In this document: piece by piece, positions 9,774-19,981 of the stretch
Numbering within the stretch: the first letter of the stretch is position 1
Layout: the number at the start of each line of letters is the position of its first letter
Origin: Cellulophaga sp. BC115SP
Lineage (GTDB): Bacteria > Bacteroidota > Bacteroidia > Cytophagales > Spirosomataceae
Reading direction: 5' to 3'
Assembly: GCF_009905545.1 (NCBI RefSeq)
Contig: NZ_JAAALB010000016.1
Location: forward strand, 62,001-126,000
DNA length: 64,000 nucleotides
Translations under genes and position numbers: made by a program
The notes under the pieces: generated by a model
The model's database searches: none
Seen by the model: only the letters and a program-made list of their open reading frames with translations
Told to the model about the DNA's origin: nothing

Positions 9774-12700
9774 TTACTCTAACGTAATTTCTAGAGCTAA
9801 ACCTCTTAGTTCGTGGATCAATACGTTGAATGATTCTGGAATACCTGGTTTTGGCATGTTTTCACCTTTAACGATAGCTTCGTATGCTTTTGCACGACCT
9901 ACTACGTCATCGGATTTAACTGTCAAAATTTCTTGAAGGATATTAGCAGCACCAAACGCTTCGAGTGCCCAAACCTCCATTTCACCAAAACGCTGACCAC
10001 CAAATTGTGCTTTACCACCAAGAGGTTGTTGCGTAATCAATGAGTATGGTCCGATTGAACGTGCGTGCATTTTGTCATCTACTAAGTGACCCAATTTCAG
10101 CATGTAAATAATACCTACTGTTACTGGTTGGTCAAAACGCTCGCCGCTAAGACCATTATACAAGTATGTACGACCCCAAGATGGTAATCCTGCTAATGTC
10201 AATTCGTGAGCAACTTCAGCTTCTGTAGCACCGTCAAAGATTGGAGTAGCGTATTTCTTGTTCAATTTTTCACCTGCCCAAGCCAATACTGTTTCATAAA
10301 TCTGACCGATGTTCATACGTGAAGGTACCCCTAGTGGGTTCAACACGATGTCTACTGGAGTTCCATCTTCTAAGAATGGCATATCTTCGTCACGTACAAT
10401 ACGAGCTACAACCCCTTTGTTACCGTGGCGACCCGCCATTTTGTCACCCACTTTCAACTTACGTTTCTTAGCGATATATACTTTCGCCAATTTCACGATA
10501 CCCGCTGGCAATTCGTCACCTACTTCTAATACGAATCTTTCACGTTTGAAGCGACCTACTAGTTCGTTACGACGAACGTTGTAGTTTTTCACTAACTGTA
10601 ACAACAATTTGTTAGCTGCATCGTCTTCACTAGCCTCTTCCAAAATCAAGTCAGCCAACAAGTTAGCCTCTTCAGGAACGCTATATGAGCTATCGTCACG
10701 GTACAAGTTTTTAGCTGGGAACAAAGCTTCTTCAATGTTACGAGCTGTAAACTTGATTCCTTTTTCAAGGATAACCGAACCGAATTTATGTTTGATACCG
10801 TTACAAGTTTTACCTTCTAACAATTCAACCATTTTGCCTATCATCGTAGCACGAATAGAAGTAAGGTCTCTTGACAATTGTTTTGACAAAATTGCCAATT
10901 CTTTCTTCGCTTTCTCACGCTCGTCTTTATCTTTCTTAGGACGGCTGAACAATTTGGTATCGATAACAACACCTTTCAATGATGGTGGTGCTTTCTTAGA
11001 AGCATCCTTCACATCACCAGCTTTATCACCGAAGATAGCACGAAGTAGTTTTTCTTCTGGAGTTGGATCAGACTCTCCTTTTGGTGTGATTTTACCAATA
11101 AGGATATCTCCTTCTTTTACTTCAGAACCTACGCGTACAACACCATTTTCATCTAAGTTCTTCACAGTTTCTTCAGAAACGTTAGGAATCTCAGCTGTTA
11201 ATTCTTCTTCACCACGTTTTGTATCACGAACTTCTAGTTCAAACTCTTCAATGTGGATTGAAGTAAAGATATCATCACGAACAACTTTCTCAGAAATTAC
11301 AATCGCATCCTCGAAGTTGTAACCTTGCCAAGGCATGAAGGCTACTTTCATGTTACGTCCAAGTGCCAATTCACCTTGTTGTGTTGCATAACCCTCACAA
11401 AGTGCTTCTCCTTTTTTCACACGTTGTCCTTTACGAACAATTGGCTTCAAGTTGATTGTAGTATCCTGGTTAGTTCTACGGAACTTAATCAATTTGTATT
11501 CTTTTGTATCACCTTCAAAGCTTACTAGGTACTCATTAGGAGACATATCGTATTTTACAACGATTTTGATACTGTCTACATAAGCAATAACACCATCTGC
11601 TTCTGCAACAACTAATGTGCGAGAGTCAAGTGCTACACGAGCTTCAAGACCTGTACCTACGATAGGAGCTTCAGGACGCAACAATGGCACGGCCTGACGT
11701 TGCATGTTTGAACCCATCAAGGCACGGTTGGCATCATCGTGTTCCAAGAATGGAATCAAAGATGCTGCAACTGATACAATTTGGTTTGGAGCAACGTCCA
11801 TGAATTGAGCCTCTTGTGGGTCAACTCTTGGGAAGTCACCTTCAAAACGAGCTTTTACACGATCGCTTTCAAACAAACCATCATCACCATAAGAAGCATT
11901 TGCCTGAATGATGTTTTTACCATCTTCTTCTTCTGCTGTCAAATAATGAACTTGATCTACCTGTACTTTACCTCCTTCAACAACACGGTAAGGTGTTTCA
12001 ATAAAGCCCATCGAGTTGATTTTTGCGTGAACGCAAAGTGATGAAATCAAACCGATGTTTGGACCTTCAGGAGTTTCAATCGTACAAAGACGACCATAGT
12101 GCGTATAGTGAACGTCACGAACCTCAAAACCTGCACGTTCGCGAGAAAGACCACCAGGTCCAAGGGCCGATAAACGACGCTTGTGAGTAATCTCAGCCAA
12201 TGGGTTTGTTTGGTCCATGAACTGAGAAAGCTGGTTAGTTCCGAAGAACGAGTTGATTACTGATGAAAGCGTACGAGCGTTGATCAAATCTACTGGCTTG
12301 AAGTCTTCGTTATCACGAACGTTCATACGTTCTTTGATTGTACGAGCCATACGAGCCAAACCTACACCAAATTGAGCATATAATTGCTCACCTACTGTAC
12401 GAACACGACGGTTTGACAAGTGGTCAATATCATCGACTACAGCTTTAGAGTTGATCAAACCGATTAAGTATTTAACAATAGAGATGATATCATCTTTTGT
12501 TAAAACTTTTGTTTCCATCGGAATATCATGTCCCAATTTCTTGTTAATTCTGTAGCGACCTACCTCACCTAAATCGTAACGTTTGTCAGAGAAGAACAAG
12601 TTTTGGATAATATCACGAGCTGTTTGCTCATCAGGTGCTTCTGTGTTACGCAACTGACGGTAAATTTGCTCAACCGCTTCTTTTTCAGAGTTTGAAGAGT

Positions 12701-13643
12701 CTTTTTGTAACGTATTATAAATGATGTTATAATCGTTTACGTTCATATCTTCTTTGTGAAGAATGATTGTATCAAGACCTGCATCTAAAATAGTTTCGAT
12801 GTCATTGGCAGAAATAACAGAGTCACGCTCCAACAATACTTCGTTACGGTCGATAGATACTACTTCACCAGTATCTTCATCTACGAAGTCTTCTTGCCAA
12901 GTTCTCAATACCCTTGCAGCCAAGCGACGACCTACTGCTTTTTTCAAAGTAGCTTGGTCAGCTCTAACTTCTTCAGAAAGACCAAACAAGTCTAAGATTT
13001 CTTTATCTGAACCGAAACCAATCGCACGTAAAAGAGTTGTTACAGGGAACTTTTTCTTACGGTCGATGTAAGCATACATTACGTTGTTTACGTCAGTTGC
13101 AAATTCAATCCAAGAACCTTTGAAAGGAATAATACGAGCTGAGTACAACTTTGTACCATTTGTGTGACGGCTTTGAGAGAAGAATACCCCTGGAGAACGG
13201 TGCAATTGCGATACAATTACACGCTCAGCTCCGTTGATTACGAATGAGCCGCGCTCAGTCATGTAAGGAATATTTCCTAAGAATACTTCTTGCTCAATAG
13301 TTTCGAAATCTTCGTTGTCGTCATCATTACAAATCAAACGAAGTTTCGCTTTTAAAGGTACCGAGTAAGTAAGACCACGGTCGATACACTCATCTACCGA
13401 ATATTTTGGAGGGTCAACCGAATAGTCAATAAATTCGAGAACAAAGTTTTCACGAGAATCCGCGATAGGGAAGTTCTCTGCAAAAACCTTAAATAGACCC
13501 TCGTCATTACGATTTTCAGCAGGAGTTTCCAATTGGAAGAACTCCTGAAATGACTTCACCTGAATATCCAAGAAATCTGGGTACTCAAGCAAATTCTTAA
13601 CTTTGGCGAACGCGAGTCTGCCAGTGTTTGTCATGTGTGCCAA
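9774..13643 (-). CDS. rpoB: DNA-directed RNA polymerase subunit beta
   Basis: Beta subunit of RNA polymerase, 1289 residues, full length. Recognisable family segments run in order: the N-terminal lobe with [21 protein letters not shown]; the rifampicin region with [30 protein letters not shown] and [11 protein letters not shown]; the active-site neighbourhood [28 protein letters not shown]; and the C-terminal [21 protein letters not shown]. The start at 13643 gives the normal [12 protein letters not shown] beginning. It has a long leader of about 240 nt with its own Bacteroidota-type promoter. It is separated from rplL by a terminator and a convergent gene. Confidence 0.99.
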   Translation of the reverse strand: MAHMTNTGRLAFAKVKNLLEYPDFLDIQVKSFQEFFQLETPAENRNDEGLFKVFAENFPIADSRENFVLEFIDYSVDPPKYSVDECIDRGLTYSVPLKAKLRLICNDDDNEDFETIEQEVFLGNIPYMTERGSFVINGAERVIVSQLHRSPGVFFSQSRHTNGTKLYSARIIPFKGSWIEFATDVNNVMYAYIDRKKKFPVTTLLRAIGFGSDKEILDLFGLSEEVRADQATLKKAVGRRLAARVLRTWQEDFVDEDTGEVVSIDRNEVLLERDSVISANDIETILDAGLDTIILHKEDMNVNDYNIIYNTLQKDSSNSEKEAVEQIYRQLRNTEAPDEQTARDIIQNLFFSDKRYDLGEVGRYRINKKLGHDIPMETKVLTKDDIISIVKYLIGLINSKAVVDDIDHLSNRRVRTVGEQLYAQFGVGLARMARTIKERMNVRDNEDFKPVDLINARTLSSVINSFFGTNQLSQFMDQTNPLAEITHKRRLSALGPGGLSRERAGFEVRDVHYTHYGRLCTIETPEGPNIGLISSLCVHAKINSMGFIETPYRVVEGGKVQVDQVHYLTAEEEDGKNIIQANASYGDDGLFESDRVKARFEGDFPRVDPQEAQFMDVAPNQIVSVAASLIPFLEHDDANRALMGSNMQRQAVPLLRPEAPIVGTGLEARVALDSRTLVVAEADGVIAYVDSIKIVVKYDMSPNEYLVSFEGDTKEYKLIKFRRTNQDTTINLKPIVRKGQRVKKGEALCEGYATQQGELALGRNMKVAFMPWQGYNFEDAIVISEKVVRDDIFTSIHIEEFELEVRDTKRGEEELTAEIPNVSEETVKNLDENGVVRVGSEVKEGDILIGKITPKGESDPTPEEKLLRAIFGDKAGDVKDASKKAPPSLKGVVIDTKLFSRPKKDKDEREKAKKELAILSKQLSRDLTSIRATMIGKMVELLEGKTCNGIKHKFGSVILEKGIKFTARNIEEALFPAKNLYRDDSSYSVPEEANLLADLILEEASEDDAANKLLLQLVKNYNVRRNELVGRFKRERFVLEVGDELPAGIVKLAKVYIAKKRKLKVGDKMAGRHGNKGVVARIVRDEDMPFLEDGTPVDIVLNPLGVPSRMNIGQIYETVLAWAGEKLNKKYATPIFDGATEAEVAHELTLAGLPSWGRTYLYNGLSGERFDQPVTVGIIYMLKLGHLVDDKMHARSIGPYSLITQQPLGGKAQFGGQRFGEMEVWALEAFGAANILQEILTVKSDDVVGRAKAYEAIVKGENMPKPGIPESFNVLIHELRGLALEITLE

Positions 13644-13888
13644 GGCTGTTACTGTTTTGAAGTTTACTGTAAAAGTTTACTGTTACCAGTTGGTATCAAT
13701 GAGCAAAGAATGGTAAGTAAGGTTCTTCTTTGCAAAACTGATAGGTTTGGCTTTTGTGCCAAATGGAGCCTCGTAGATGTGAGTATCATTGTTTCCCTTT
13801 GCTAATCTTCCTACGAAAAAAGAAAAGTGTTTCGGAACCAAGTACTTATCAAATGGGATGCAAAATCCGTAAAATCTTTGATAGCCTG

Positions 13889-13919
13889 CAAAATTACCAA
13901 ATTAATCTTTGATTATCAA
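13889..13919 (-). promoter_or_regulatory. Promoter of rpoB (Bacteroidota sigma type)
   Basis: On the minus strand a TTG at 13919-13917 is followed after 20 nt by TAATTTTG (13896-13889), an exact match to the Bacteroidota -7 consensus TAnnTTTG with the usual spacing. Transcription would start near 13882, leaving a leader of roughly 240 nt before rpoB. The leader (13644-13882) holds no open gene. Confidence 0.7.
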
Positions 13920-14108
13920 GTTTTTAGCAAGAAAATTTGGAGTTGTAAAGAAAATGCACTATACAGGGCATTTTTAACAAAAAAAGCCTCTGAAGACCAT
14001 TAAAACTTATTTAAAATATTCATCTTCAAATATACTTGACATTGTCACTTAAAACATTTAACTTCCTCTAAATCAAACCTTTTTACGACTAAGACAACCC
14101 TCGAACAA

Positions 14109-14534
14109 ATTGAGCACTGGGGCGACACACATCACCCAGCTTGGCTCGACATCGTACGTATTTTTTTGGGCGTTTTGCTTTTCATGAAAGGGGTTAGCTT
14201 TATTGGCGATACCACTTATCTTGCAACTTTGATTCAGGGATTACACTTTAATGCGTGGACAGTGGTGGCAGTGCATTATGTAGCATTTGCACACTTAGTA
14301 GGAGGACTCATGATTCTGCTGGGCTGTCTTACTCGTACAGCGTCGATTGCACAGCTTCCTATCATGATTGTAGCAGTTTTCTTTACCAACCTCAGAAATG
14401 GTTTTAGTTATTTAAACTCTGAGCTATGGTTATCGGTGTTTGTGTTAATTATGCTTATGGTATTTTCGGTAATAGGATCTGGAGGATTTTCATTTGATGA
14501 GTTTGTAAAAAGGAATACACCCAAAAGGAATTAA
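14109..14534 (+). CDS. DoxX-like small membrane protein with unclear start codon
   Basis: Small inner-membrane protein of about 140 residues with four hydrophobic segments, consistent with the DoxX family; the precise role is unknown. Conserved-looking sequence W-G-D-T-H-H-P-A-W-L-D-I-V-R lies upstream of the first usable start codon, the TTG at 14166. Reading back in frame to the stop at 14037-14039 there is no ATG, GTG or TTG. Translation therefore starts at a rare codon (ATT at 14109 or ACG at 14085), starts late at 14166 without this segment, or the start has been lost. I give 14109 as a compromise. It lies convergent to the ribosomal block, in the rplL-rpoB gap where nothing is normally expected. 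Confidence 0.6.
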   Translation: MEHWGDTHHPAWLDIVRIFLGVLLFMKGVSFIGDTTYLATLIQGLHFNAWTVVAVHYVAFAHLVGGLMILLGCLTRTASIAQLPIMIVAVFFTNLRNGFSYLNSELWLSVFVLIMLMVFSVIGSGGFSFDEFVKRNTPKRN

Positions 14535-14700
14535 AGATAAACACAAACATGAGAGATACCCGAATATTGGGGATATCGGATGTTTGACTTTGGATTAATC
14601 AGTTTTAGAGTACCAATCCAACATAATAGCAAACCTTCCTGCACGACTAATTCTTGTACAAATGAAAGATTAAAATCATTAGTAAAAGTTGATATAAAGC

Positions 14701-14735
14701 AAAAAGAGCCATAACCTTTGGTTATGACTCTTTTT
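14701..14735 (-). terminator. Intrinsic terminator of rplL
   Basis: AAAAAGAGcCATAACC pairs with GGTTATGaCTCTTTTT around a 3-nt loop, with T-runs on both sides. It lies 22 nt past the rplL stop and could also end transcription of the convergent DoxX-like gene. It separates the ribosomal protein transcript from rpoB. Confidence 0.8.
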
Positions 14736-14756
14736 TTATACTGTATATTGTGTTAA

Positions 14757-15137
14757 TTACTTAACTTCAACTTCAGCACCAGCTTCTTCTAAAGATTTTT
14801 TCAAACCTTCAGCTTCTTCTTTAGAAACGCCTTCTTTGATAGCTTTTGGAGCGCCGTCAACTACTTCTTTAGCTTCTTTCAAGCCAAGACCAGTCAAGTC
14901 TTTCACCAATTTAACTACTGCTAATTTGTTAGCACCAGCAGCTTTCAAGATTACGTCGAAAGAAGTTTTCTCAGCAGGAGCTTCAGCAGCATCACCAGCA
15001 CCACCACCAGCTACAACAACTGCAGCAGCAGCAGCAGGTTCGATACCATACTCATCTTTCAAGATAGCTGCTAATTCGTTAACTTCTTTAACTGTTAAAT
15101 TTACTAATTGTTCAGCGAATGCTTTTAAATCTGCCAT
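14757..15137 (-). CDS. rplL: 50S ribosomal protein L7/L12
   Basis: Stalk protein that binds L10 as dimers and recruits translation factors. The 126 residues are typical. An N-terminal dimerisation helix ([21 protein letters not shown]) is followed by an Ala/Gly-rich hinge (residues about 35-52) and the globular factor-binding domain with [21 protein letters not shown] 115-nt gap containing a possible hairpin separates it from rplJ. A strong terminator follows. Confidence 0.98.
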   Translation of the reverse strand: MADLKAFAEQLVNLTVKEVNELAAILKDEYGIEPAAAAAVVVAGGGAGDAAEAPAEKTSFDVILKAAGANKLAVVKLVKDLTGLGLKEAKEVVDGAPKAIKEGVSKEEAEGLKKSLEEAGAEVEVK

Positions 15138-15252
15138 TGTATTAATAGATTTTAATTGTTTACGATTTTGATTTACTAATATGCGTTATATTGTGCTTGG
15201 AAGCCTCTTTCAAAGAGTATGCCTTCAAGGAAGAATGACCAATGGTCGGTTA

Positions 15253-15786
15253 TTATCCTTCTCTTTCTGACAAAGTTTTCAAGATACCTGCCAATTTGCC
15301 TCCACTGCTTTGAAGAGCAGAAACAACGTTTTTCGCAGGAGATTGCAACAATCCAATGATGTCGCCAATCATCTCTTGTTTTGACTTCACATTTTCAAGA
15401 GCTACTAATTGATCTTCTCCGATGAACAAACCACCTTCGATAGATGCTCCTTTGAAACGGATTTTATCTTTACCAGCTTCTTTTTTGAAGTCTTTGATTA
15501 ATTTAGCTGGAGTTTTAGGGTTTTCTGGTGAGAAAATTACACCTGACAAACCTTTCAAAACTGTTCCATTGAAAGCACTGTAATCAACACCAGTTGTTTC
15601 AAGTGCTTTAGCAATCAAAGTATTTTTAACAACACGGTATTCTAAACCACGTTGAAAACAAAGTCTTCTGAATGCGTTTACTTCTGCAACGGTCAACCCG
15701 CCGGTATCAGTGATGTAGAAGTATGGAGTAGCAGCGAACTTTTCGCTCAACTCACCAATAATGACTGCTTTTTCTTCTCTCGTCAT
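15253..15786 (-). CDS. rplJ: 50S ribosomal protein L10
   Basis: Stalk base protein that binds 23S rRNA and anchors L7/L12 dimers; 177 residues. The N-terminal rRNA-binding domain (LTVAEVNAFRRLC, YRVVKNTLIAKAL) is followed by the GLSGVIFS segment and the C-terminal L7/L12-binding helix (SPAKNVVSALQSSGGKLAGI). It starts 2 nt after the rplA stop, so the two are translationally linked. Confidence 0.97.
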   Translation of the reverse strand: MTREEKAVIIGELSEKFAATPYFYITDTGGLTVAEVNAFRRLCFQRGLEYRVVKNTLIAKALETTGVDYSAFNGTVLKGLSGVIFSPENPKTPAKLIKDFKKEAGKDKIRFKGASIEGGLFIGEDQLVALENVKSKQEMIGDIIGLLQSPAKNVVSALQSSGGKLAGILKTLSEREG

Positions 15787-15788
15787 GA

Positions 15789-16487
15789 TTACAAACCGTT
15801 AACTGTTGCTTTGTCAATTTGAACACCTGGAGACATAGTTGAAGACAAATTGATTGACTGCACGTATGTACCTTTAGCTGAAGATGGCTTCAATTTCAAC
15901 AAAGTGTTGATCAATTCTTGAGCGTTTTCAGCCAATTTAGAAGGTTCGAATGAAACCTTACCAATTGAAGTGTGAATGATACCAGTTTTGTCAACTTTGA
16001 AGTCGATTTTACCAGCTTTCACTTCTTTCACAGCTTGACCTACTTCCAAAGTCACAGTACCTGACTTAGGGTTTGGCATCAAACCACGTGGACCTAAAAC
16101 ACGACCTAAACGACCGATTTTAGCCATTACAGTTGGCATAGTAATGATTACATCAATGTCTGTCCAACCTTTTTCGATTTTTTGGATATATTCATCCAAA
16201 CCAACGAAATCAGCACCAGCAGCTTTAGCTTCCTCTTCTTTGTCAGGAGTACAAAGTACTAATACACGTACATCTTTACCTGTACCGTGAGGCAATGCTA
16301 CTACGCCACGTACCATTTGGTCGGCTTTACGAGGGTCAACCCCCAAACGAACGTCGATGTCTACTGAACTATCGAATTTCGTATATGAAATCTCTTTCAA
16401 AATCTCAGCCGCTTGCGTAAGTGAATACGCTTGCGTCTTGTCGTATTTCGAAAGAGCCTCTTTTTGTTTCTTTGTTAACTTAGCCAT
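15789..16487 (-). CDS. rplA: 50S ribosomal protein L1
   Basis: L1 protein of the ribosomal stalk on the E-site side, 232 residues. Family segments are clear: [19 protein letters not shown] near the N-terminus, the [20 protein letters not shown] motif in the middle, and [18 protein letters not shown] towards the end. In other bacteria L1 also represses its own operon by binding the rplK leader. A 108-nt gap with an inverted-repeat element lies between it and rplK. Confidence 0.98.
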   Translation of the reverse strand: MAKLTKKQKEALSKYDKTQAYSLTQAAEILKEISYTKFDSSVDIDVRLGVDPRKADQMVRGVVALPHGTGKDVRVLVLCTPDKEEEAKAAGADFVGLDEYIQKIEKGWTDIDVIITMPTVMAKIGRLGRVLGPRGLMPNPKSGTVTLEVGQAVKEVKAGKIDFKVDKTGIIHTSIGKVSFEPSKLAENAQELINTLLKLKPSSAKGTYVQSINLSSTMSPGVQIDKATVNGL

Positions 16488-16498
16488 TATTTCTTTTC

Positions 16499-16590
16499 AA
16501 TTTGAAAATTTGAAAATGTGCTAATTTGAAAAAGTTTAGATTTTGAAATGACGTATTTTTCAATCTTCTCATTTCCAAATCATCAAACCT
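16499..16590. repeat. AATTTGAAAATTTGAAAATG-type inverted repeat in the rplK-rplA gap
   Basis: The left side reads AATTTGAAAATTTGAAAATG followed by ctAATTTGAAAAAG. The right side is a degenerate inverted copy (read on the minus strand: CTAATTTGAAGGTTTG, then ATGATTTGGAAATG). A related fragment (AATTTGGTAATTTG, then AAAATTTGAAGATAG) occurs near 60950-60978 in another gap. Repeats built from these words are common in Bacteroidota intergenic DNA. Between two co-transcribed ribosomal genes it would form a long weak hairpin in the mRNA. Confidence 0.5.
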
Positions 16591-16595
16591 TCAAA

Positions 16596-17033
16596 TTAGA
16601 AAGGTTTTTCTCCTGTAACTGTGATACCCATAGAACGAGCTGTACCTGCTACCATGCTCATTGCTGCTTCTACTGTAAAGCAGTTTAAGTCTGGCATTTT
16701 AGTTTCAGCAATTGTACGTACTTGGTCCCAAGTTACAGAACCAACTTTTTTCAAGTTTGGCTGAGCTGAACCAATTTTCACCTTAGCAGCTTCCAAAATC
16801 AAAATTGGAGCAGGAGGAGTTTTTACTACGAAATCGAATGATTTGTCTTTGTAGTAAGTAATTAATACAGGTAGGATAACACCTGGTTTATCTTGTGTTC
16901 TGGCATTGAACTGCTTACAGAACTCCATGATATTCAAACCCTTAGAACCCAAAGCAGGACCGATTGGAGGTGAAGGGTTTGCTGCACCACCCTTGCACTG
17001 CAACTTAACGTAGCCAGCTATTTCTTTTGCCAT
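16596..17033 (-). CDS. rplK: 50S ribosomal protein L11
   Basis: L11 of the GTPase-associated centre, 145 residues. It has the N-terminal domain with [22 protein letters not shown] and the C-terminal rRNA-binding domain ending [13 protein letters not shown]. It is the first gene of the block here: nusG and secE, its usual upstream neighbours, are absent and pbpC lies there instead. A promoter and a leader of about 220 nt precede it. Confidence 0.98.
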   Translation of the reverse strand: MAKEIAGYVKLQCKGGAANPSPPIGPALGSKGLNIMEFCKQFNARTQDKPGVILPVLITYYKDKSFDFVVKTPPAPILILEAAKVKIGSAQPNLKKVGSVTWDQVRTIAETKMPDLNCFTVEAAMSMVAGTARSMGITVTGEKPF

Positions 17034-17253
17034 TTCTTTGTAATGTCTTTAAATGTTGGATTGTGACGCTAAACTTTTTCGCAATACTGCGAAATTTAAT
17101 GCCAAGATTGACTCCTCTCTGCCAGTTGGGGTGGAAGCTTTCCCTACCTGATTGAAGTCGGGCGTTTGGGTAAGAAAATTTGTAACTGAACTTTCTGATT
17201 TACAGCATCTTGCTCTATCTCACAACAGGCAAACGTTGTGCTGCTACCGAAAC
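17034..17253 (-). promoter_or_regulatory. Structured leader of rplK
   Basis: The untranslated leader carries at least two hairpins. One is a perfect 7-bp stem with a 4-nt loop at 17077-17094 (TTTCGCA / TGCGAAA), ending 43 nt before the start. The other is CACAAC / GTTGTG near 17221-17240. L1 or L10 leaders in other bacteria act as autoregulatory binding sites; that this is one is inference. The rest of the gap (17291-17573) shows only a weak ATTGATT/AATCAAT hairpin just after pbpC and no gene. Confidence 0.45.
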
Positions 17254-17259
17254 GGACTG

Positions 17260-17290
17260 CAAAATTACGGCTTTCTTCTTAATATACAAA
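17260..17290 (-). promoter_or_regulatory. Promoter of the rplKAJL operon
   Basis: On the minus strand TTTG (17290-17287) is followed after 19 nt by TAATTTTG (17267-17260), an exact Bacteroidota -33/-7 arrangement. The -7 box and the following GCAG match the rpoB promoter. Confidence 0.72.
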
Positions 17291-17573
17291 TAGTTATAAA
17301 AAAAAATTAGAGGATTTGACGTTTTTTCTTATTTCTACACCCTTTTTACTCAAATGATGTCTATTTAAACAGACCAAGTAAAATTGTAAGTAGGAGTTAG
17401 GATTTAGTTGTTGAGCTTTAATGCAAGGAATATCATTAATCTCGCTATTGGGGCATATTCACACATAAACTAACTTTTAAAGGGTATATTATCCTGCATC
17501 ACGAAGGTTGATTTATGATTTTAGGTAACGGAGAGAACACTCTTTAAAAAGCATATTGATTTTGAATCAATCA

Positions 17574-19898
17574 CTAATTTCTTTTTACCTGTATATAAAT
17601 ATGAGATGTTCGGCCTTTGTCGTCGGTGCATGAAATTTTTATATTTCCTGCCTCTGGATAAAAAAATGTTTCTTGTTGAGGTGCACTTTTCTGATAAAGC
17701 TTATCATTAATGTACCAATAGATCATTTTCACATCATTGCCGACTTGACAGCTCAGTTGTAGCTTTACCGCTTCATTGGGTTCTATCCAATATTCTGCGC
17801 CATCATTAGGCGACGAAATGATAGGGGCGTTGTTATTGAAAACTCTGGTACATTGTGGATTATGAGGTGGTATTTGTTCATACTGAATATGTCGTGTTTG
17901 GTACCATGCTATTAGCTCTGGCGCAAAAACAGGATATTGCTTTTGTACCATACCGCTATCTGGCATACAAACGGCACAATAACTTATCGTAGCTGAGGGG
18001 TTTACCCAAACAGCTTTGGTATGCGTACAACTTTGCGTATTAGATACACCCATAATGTAGTAGTCTGTGATTTGGTGATTACAATGTTCGCTTGGAATAG
18101 CACCTGTTTCAGCACAAACTTTTCGCATGGCCAAATTAGCGCTTGGACTAAACCATTTGGCAGAAGAATTATAATCAATCGTATTAAAAATATCTAGCAA
18201 AAGTGGTGTAGCAATATTGGCGCCTGAAAGCTCTGGCACGCCCTCTCCCGAGAAATTTCCAATCCATATTCCTAAAGTATATTTGGCGTTGTAACCAATA
18301 CTCCAAGCATCTTTTTTACCAAAAGAAGTCCCTGTTTTCCAAGCAATTTTGGGCATTCGATAGGTATATTCATAATTGTTGGGTAAATCAGGACGGGTTA
18401 TCTGACTGAGAATTTGGTTTATTAAAAACGTAGCATCTTCCGAAAGGATTTCTGTAGGTTTATTGGGATTTTCTTCTGCTAGTAAAGTAGCCTTCGTAAA
18501 TGTTCCTTGATGGGCAAAACTGCTGAAAAGATTGGTTAATTCCTCCAAAGTAACACCACAACCTCCCAACGCTAGTGATAATCCTAGTTTCGAAGCACTT
18601 TTCTTAATCGTTTGAAATTCTGCCTTCTTTAGTTTTTCAATCATACTAGCTGTAGAAATATCTTTCAACAATTTTACCGCAGGAATATTAAGAGAATTTG
18701 CCAGAGCAAATTCGGCTGTAACTTTTCCATGAAATTGTTTATCAAAATTTTCGGGCTCAAAGCCTCCAAAATTGCTCGGCACATCGTTTATGGCTGATTT
18801 TGGTGTAATAATGCCCTTGTCAAAAGCAATTCCATATAATAAAGGTTTGAGCGTACTCCCAGGTGAACGAATCGCTCGGATACCATCTACTTGCCCACCA
18901 TCTATAGGATTATTAAAATCCGCTGAACCCACGTAAGCTTCTACTTGTTTGGTTTGGTTATTGATCAGCAGAACCGCCGCATTGTGGATATTGATACCAT
19001 ACAATCTATTAACATAGTTTTGAACGATTTTTTCTAAGGTCAATTGTAGATTTCTATGCAAACTCGAATGTATCGTTGGCTCATTAGGATAAGTAGTTTT
19101 GAGTCGATAGGCAAGATGGGGAGCCAGCTTAGGAGCTTCGTGTCGTCGTACTTGTAAAGGCTCTGCCAAGGCATCTTCTATATCTTGGGACGCAAATAAA
19201 TCAGCCTCAGCAAACCGCTGCAACCATTTATTTCTTTCCTGTAAAATATAAGTATTGTTTTTTCCCAATCTCAAACTCGAAGGTCGATTAGGAATAATGG
19301 TTAAGGCCGTCACTTCTGCCAAACTCAAAACATCTGGCGACTTTTGAAAATACAAAACGGACGCAGACTTTAGACCCTCGATATTAGAGCCATAAGGGAC
19401 AAGGCTCAAATACATTTGGAGAATCTCATCTTTAGAATAATGTAATTCAAGTTGTATGGCTCGAATCATTTCGGTGATTTTATGCCAATAGGTTCGCTCT
19501 TGTGGATAGAGTAACCGTACTACTTGCATGGTGATGGTACTAGCACCAGAGGTGCGTCGTCTTTTGATAATATTGTTGAAAAAAGCACGACCCACAGCTA
19601 TAGGATTAATGCCAAAATGATAACGAAACCAACGATCTTCTTTAAAGATTATAGCCTTTTCAAGGGTAGGGGTTATTTCTTTAAGTTCGGTTTGCATTCG
19701 CCATTTATCGTGAGGATTTAGAAAGGCATGCAATATTTTGCCATCAGAATCAGTAATTACTGTAGAATATAGAGGGTTAACTTTCACTGGAAAAGCAATA
19801 TCTAAAACCATCAATAGCAATATTGCCGTAAAGAATATTCGCCAATTGCGTGATTGATAAAGGCGTTTTGCCCAATATTCTAGCTTTGATAGAGGCAT
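17574..19898 (-). CDS. pbpC: Penicillin-binding protein 1C
   Basis: Bifunctional peptidoglycan synthase, 774 residues. One N-terminal membrane anchor (about residues 18-37) precedes a GT51 glycosyltransferase domain with EDRWFRYHFGINP and SGASTITMQVVRLL. The transpeptidase domain has the SxxK nucleophile motif (SPGSTLKPLL), SxN (SLNIPAVKL) and KTGTS. The C-terminal region resembles the BiPBP_C domain that marks the PBP1C class. PBP1C proteins commonly neighbour alpha-2-macroglobulin genes, but none is present here. It is divergent from the nuclease gene at 19982. Confidence 0.93.
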   Translation of the reverse strand: MPLSKLEYWAKRLYQSRNWRIFFTAILLLMVLDIAFPVKVNPLYSTVITDSDGKILHAFLNPHDKWRMQTELKEITPTLEKAIIFKEDRWFRYHFGINPIAVGRAFFNNIIKRRRTSGASTITMQVVRLLYPQERTYWHKITEMIRAIQLELHYSKDEILQMYLSLVPYGSNIEGLKSASVLYFQKSPDVLSLAEVTALTIIPNRPSSLRLGKNNTYILQERNKWLQRFAEADLFASQDIEDALAEPLQVRRHEAPKLAPHLAYRLKTTYPNEPTIHSSLHRNLQLTLEKIVQNYVNRLYGINIHNAAVLLINNQTKQVEAYVGSADFNNPIDGGQVDGIRAIRSPGSTLKPLLYGIAFDKGIITPKSAINDVPSNFGGFEPENFDKQFHGKVTAEFALANSLNIPAVKLLKDISTASMIEKLKKAEFQTIKKSASKLGLSLALGGCGVTLEELTNLFSSFAHQGTFTKATLLAEENPNKPTEILSEDATFLINQILSQITRPDLPNNYEYTYRMPKIAWKTGTSFGKKDAWSIGYNAKYTLGIWIGNFSGEGVPELSGANIATPLLLDIFNTIDYNSSAKWFSPSANLAMRKVCAETGAIPSEHCNHQITDYYIMGVSNTQSCTHTKAVWVNPSATISYCAVCMPDSGMVQKQYPVFAPELIAWYQTRHIQYEQIPPHNPQCTRVFNNNAPIISSPNDGAEYWIEPNEAVKLQLSCQVGNDVKMIYWYINDKLYQKSAPQQETFFYPEAGNIKISCTDDKGRTSHIYIQVKRN

Positions 19899-19981
19899 TG
19901 AAAAAATGTTTTGATAAATTGTAAAAATAAGGCTTGTTTTATGAACAGCTAAGTAACTTAAAATTTCCTAGACTTGATAAT

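Noticed and set aside
10609-11322. Long open frame of 237 codons on the plus strand inside rpoB
   Set aside because: It is antisense to a highly conserved gene, Ser/Thr-rich in the manner of shadow frames, and has no leader or family resemblance.
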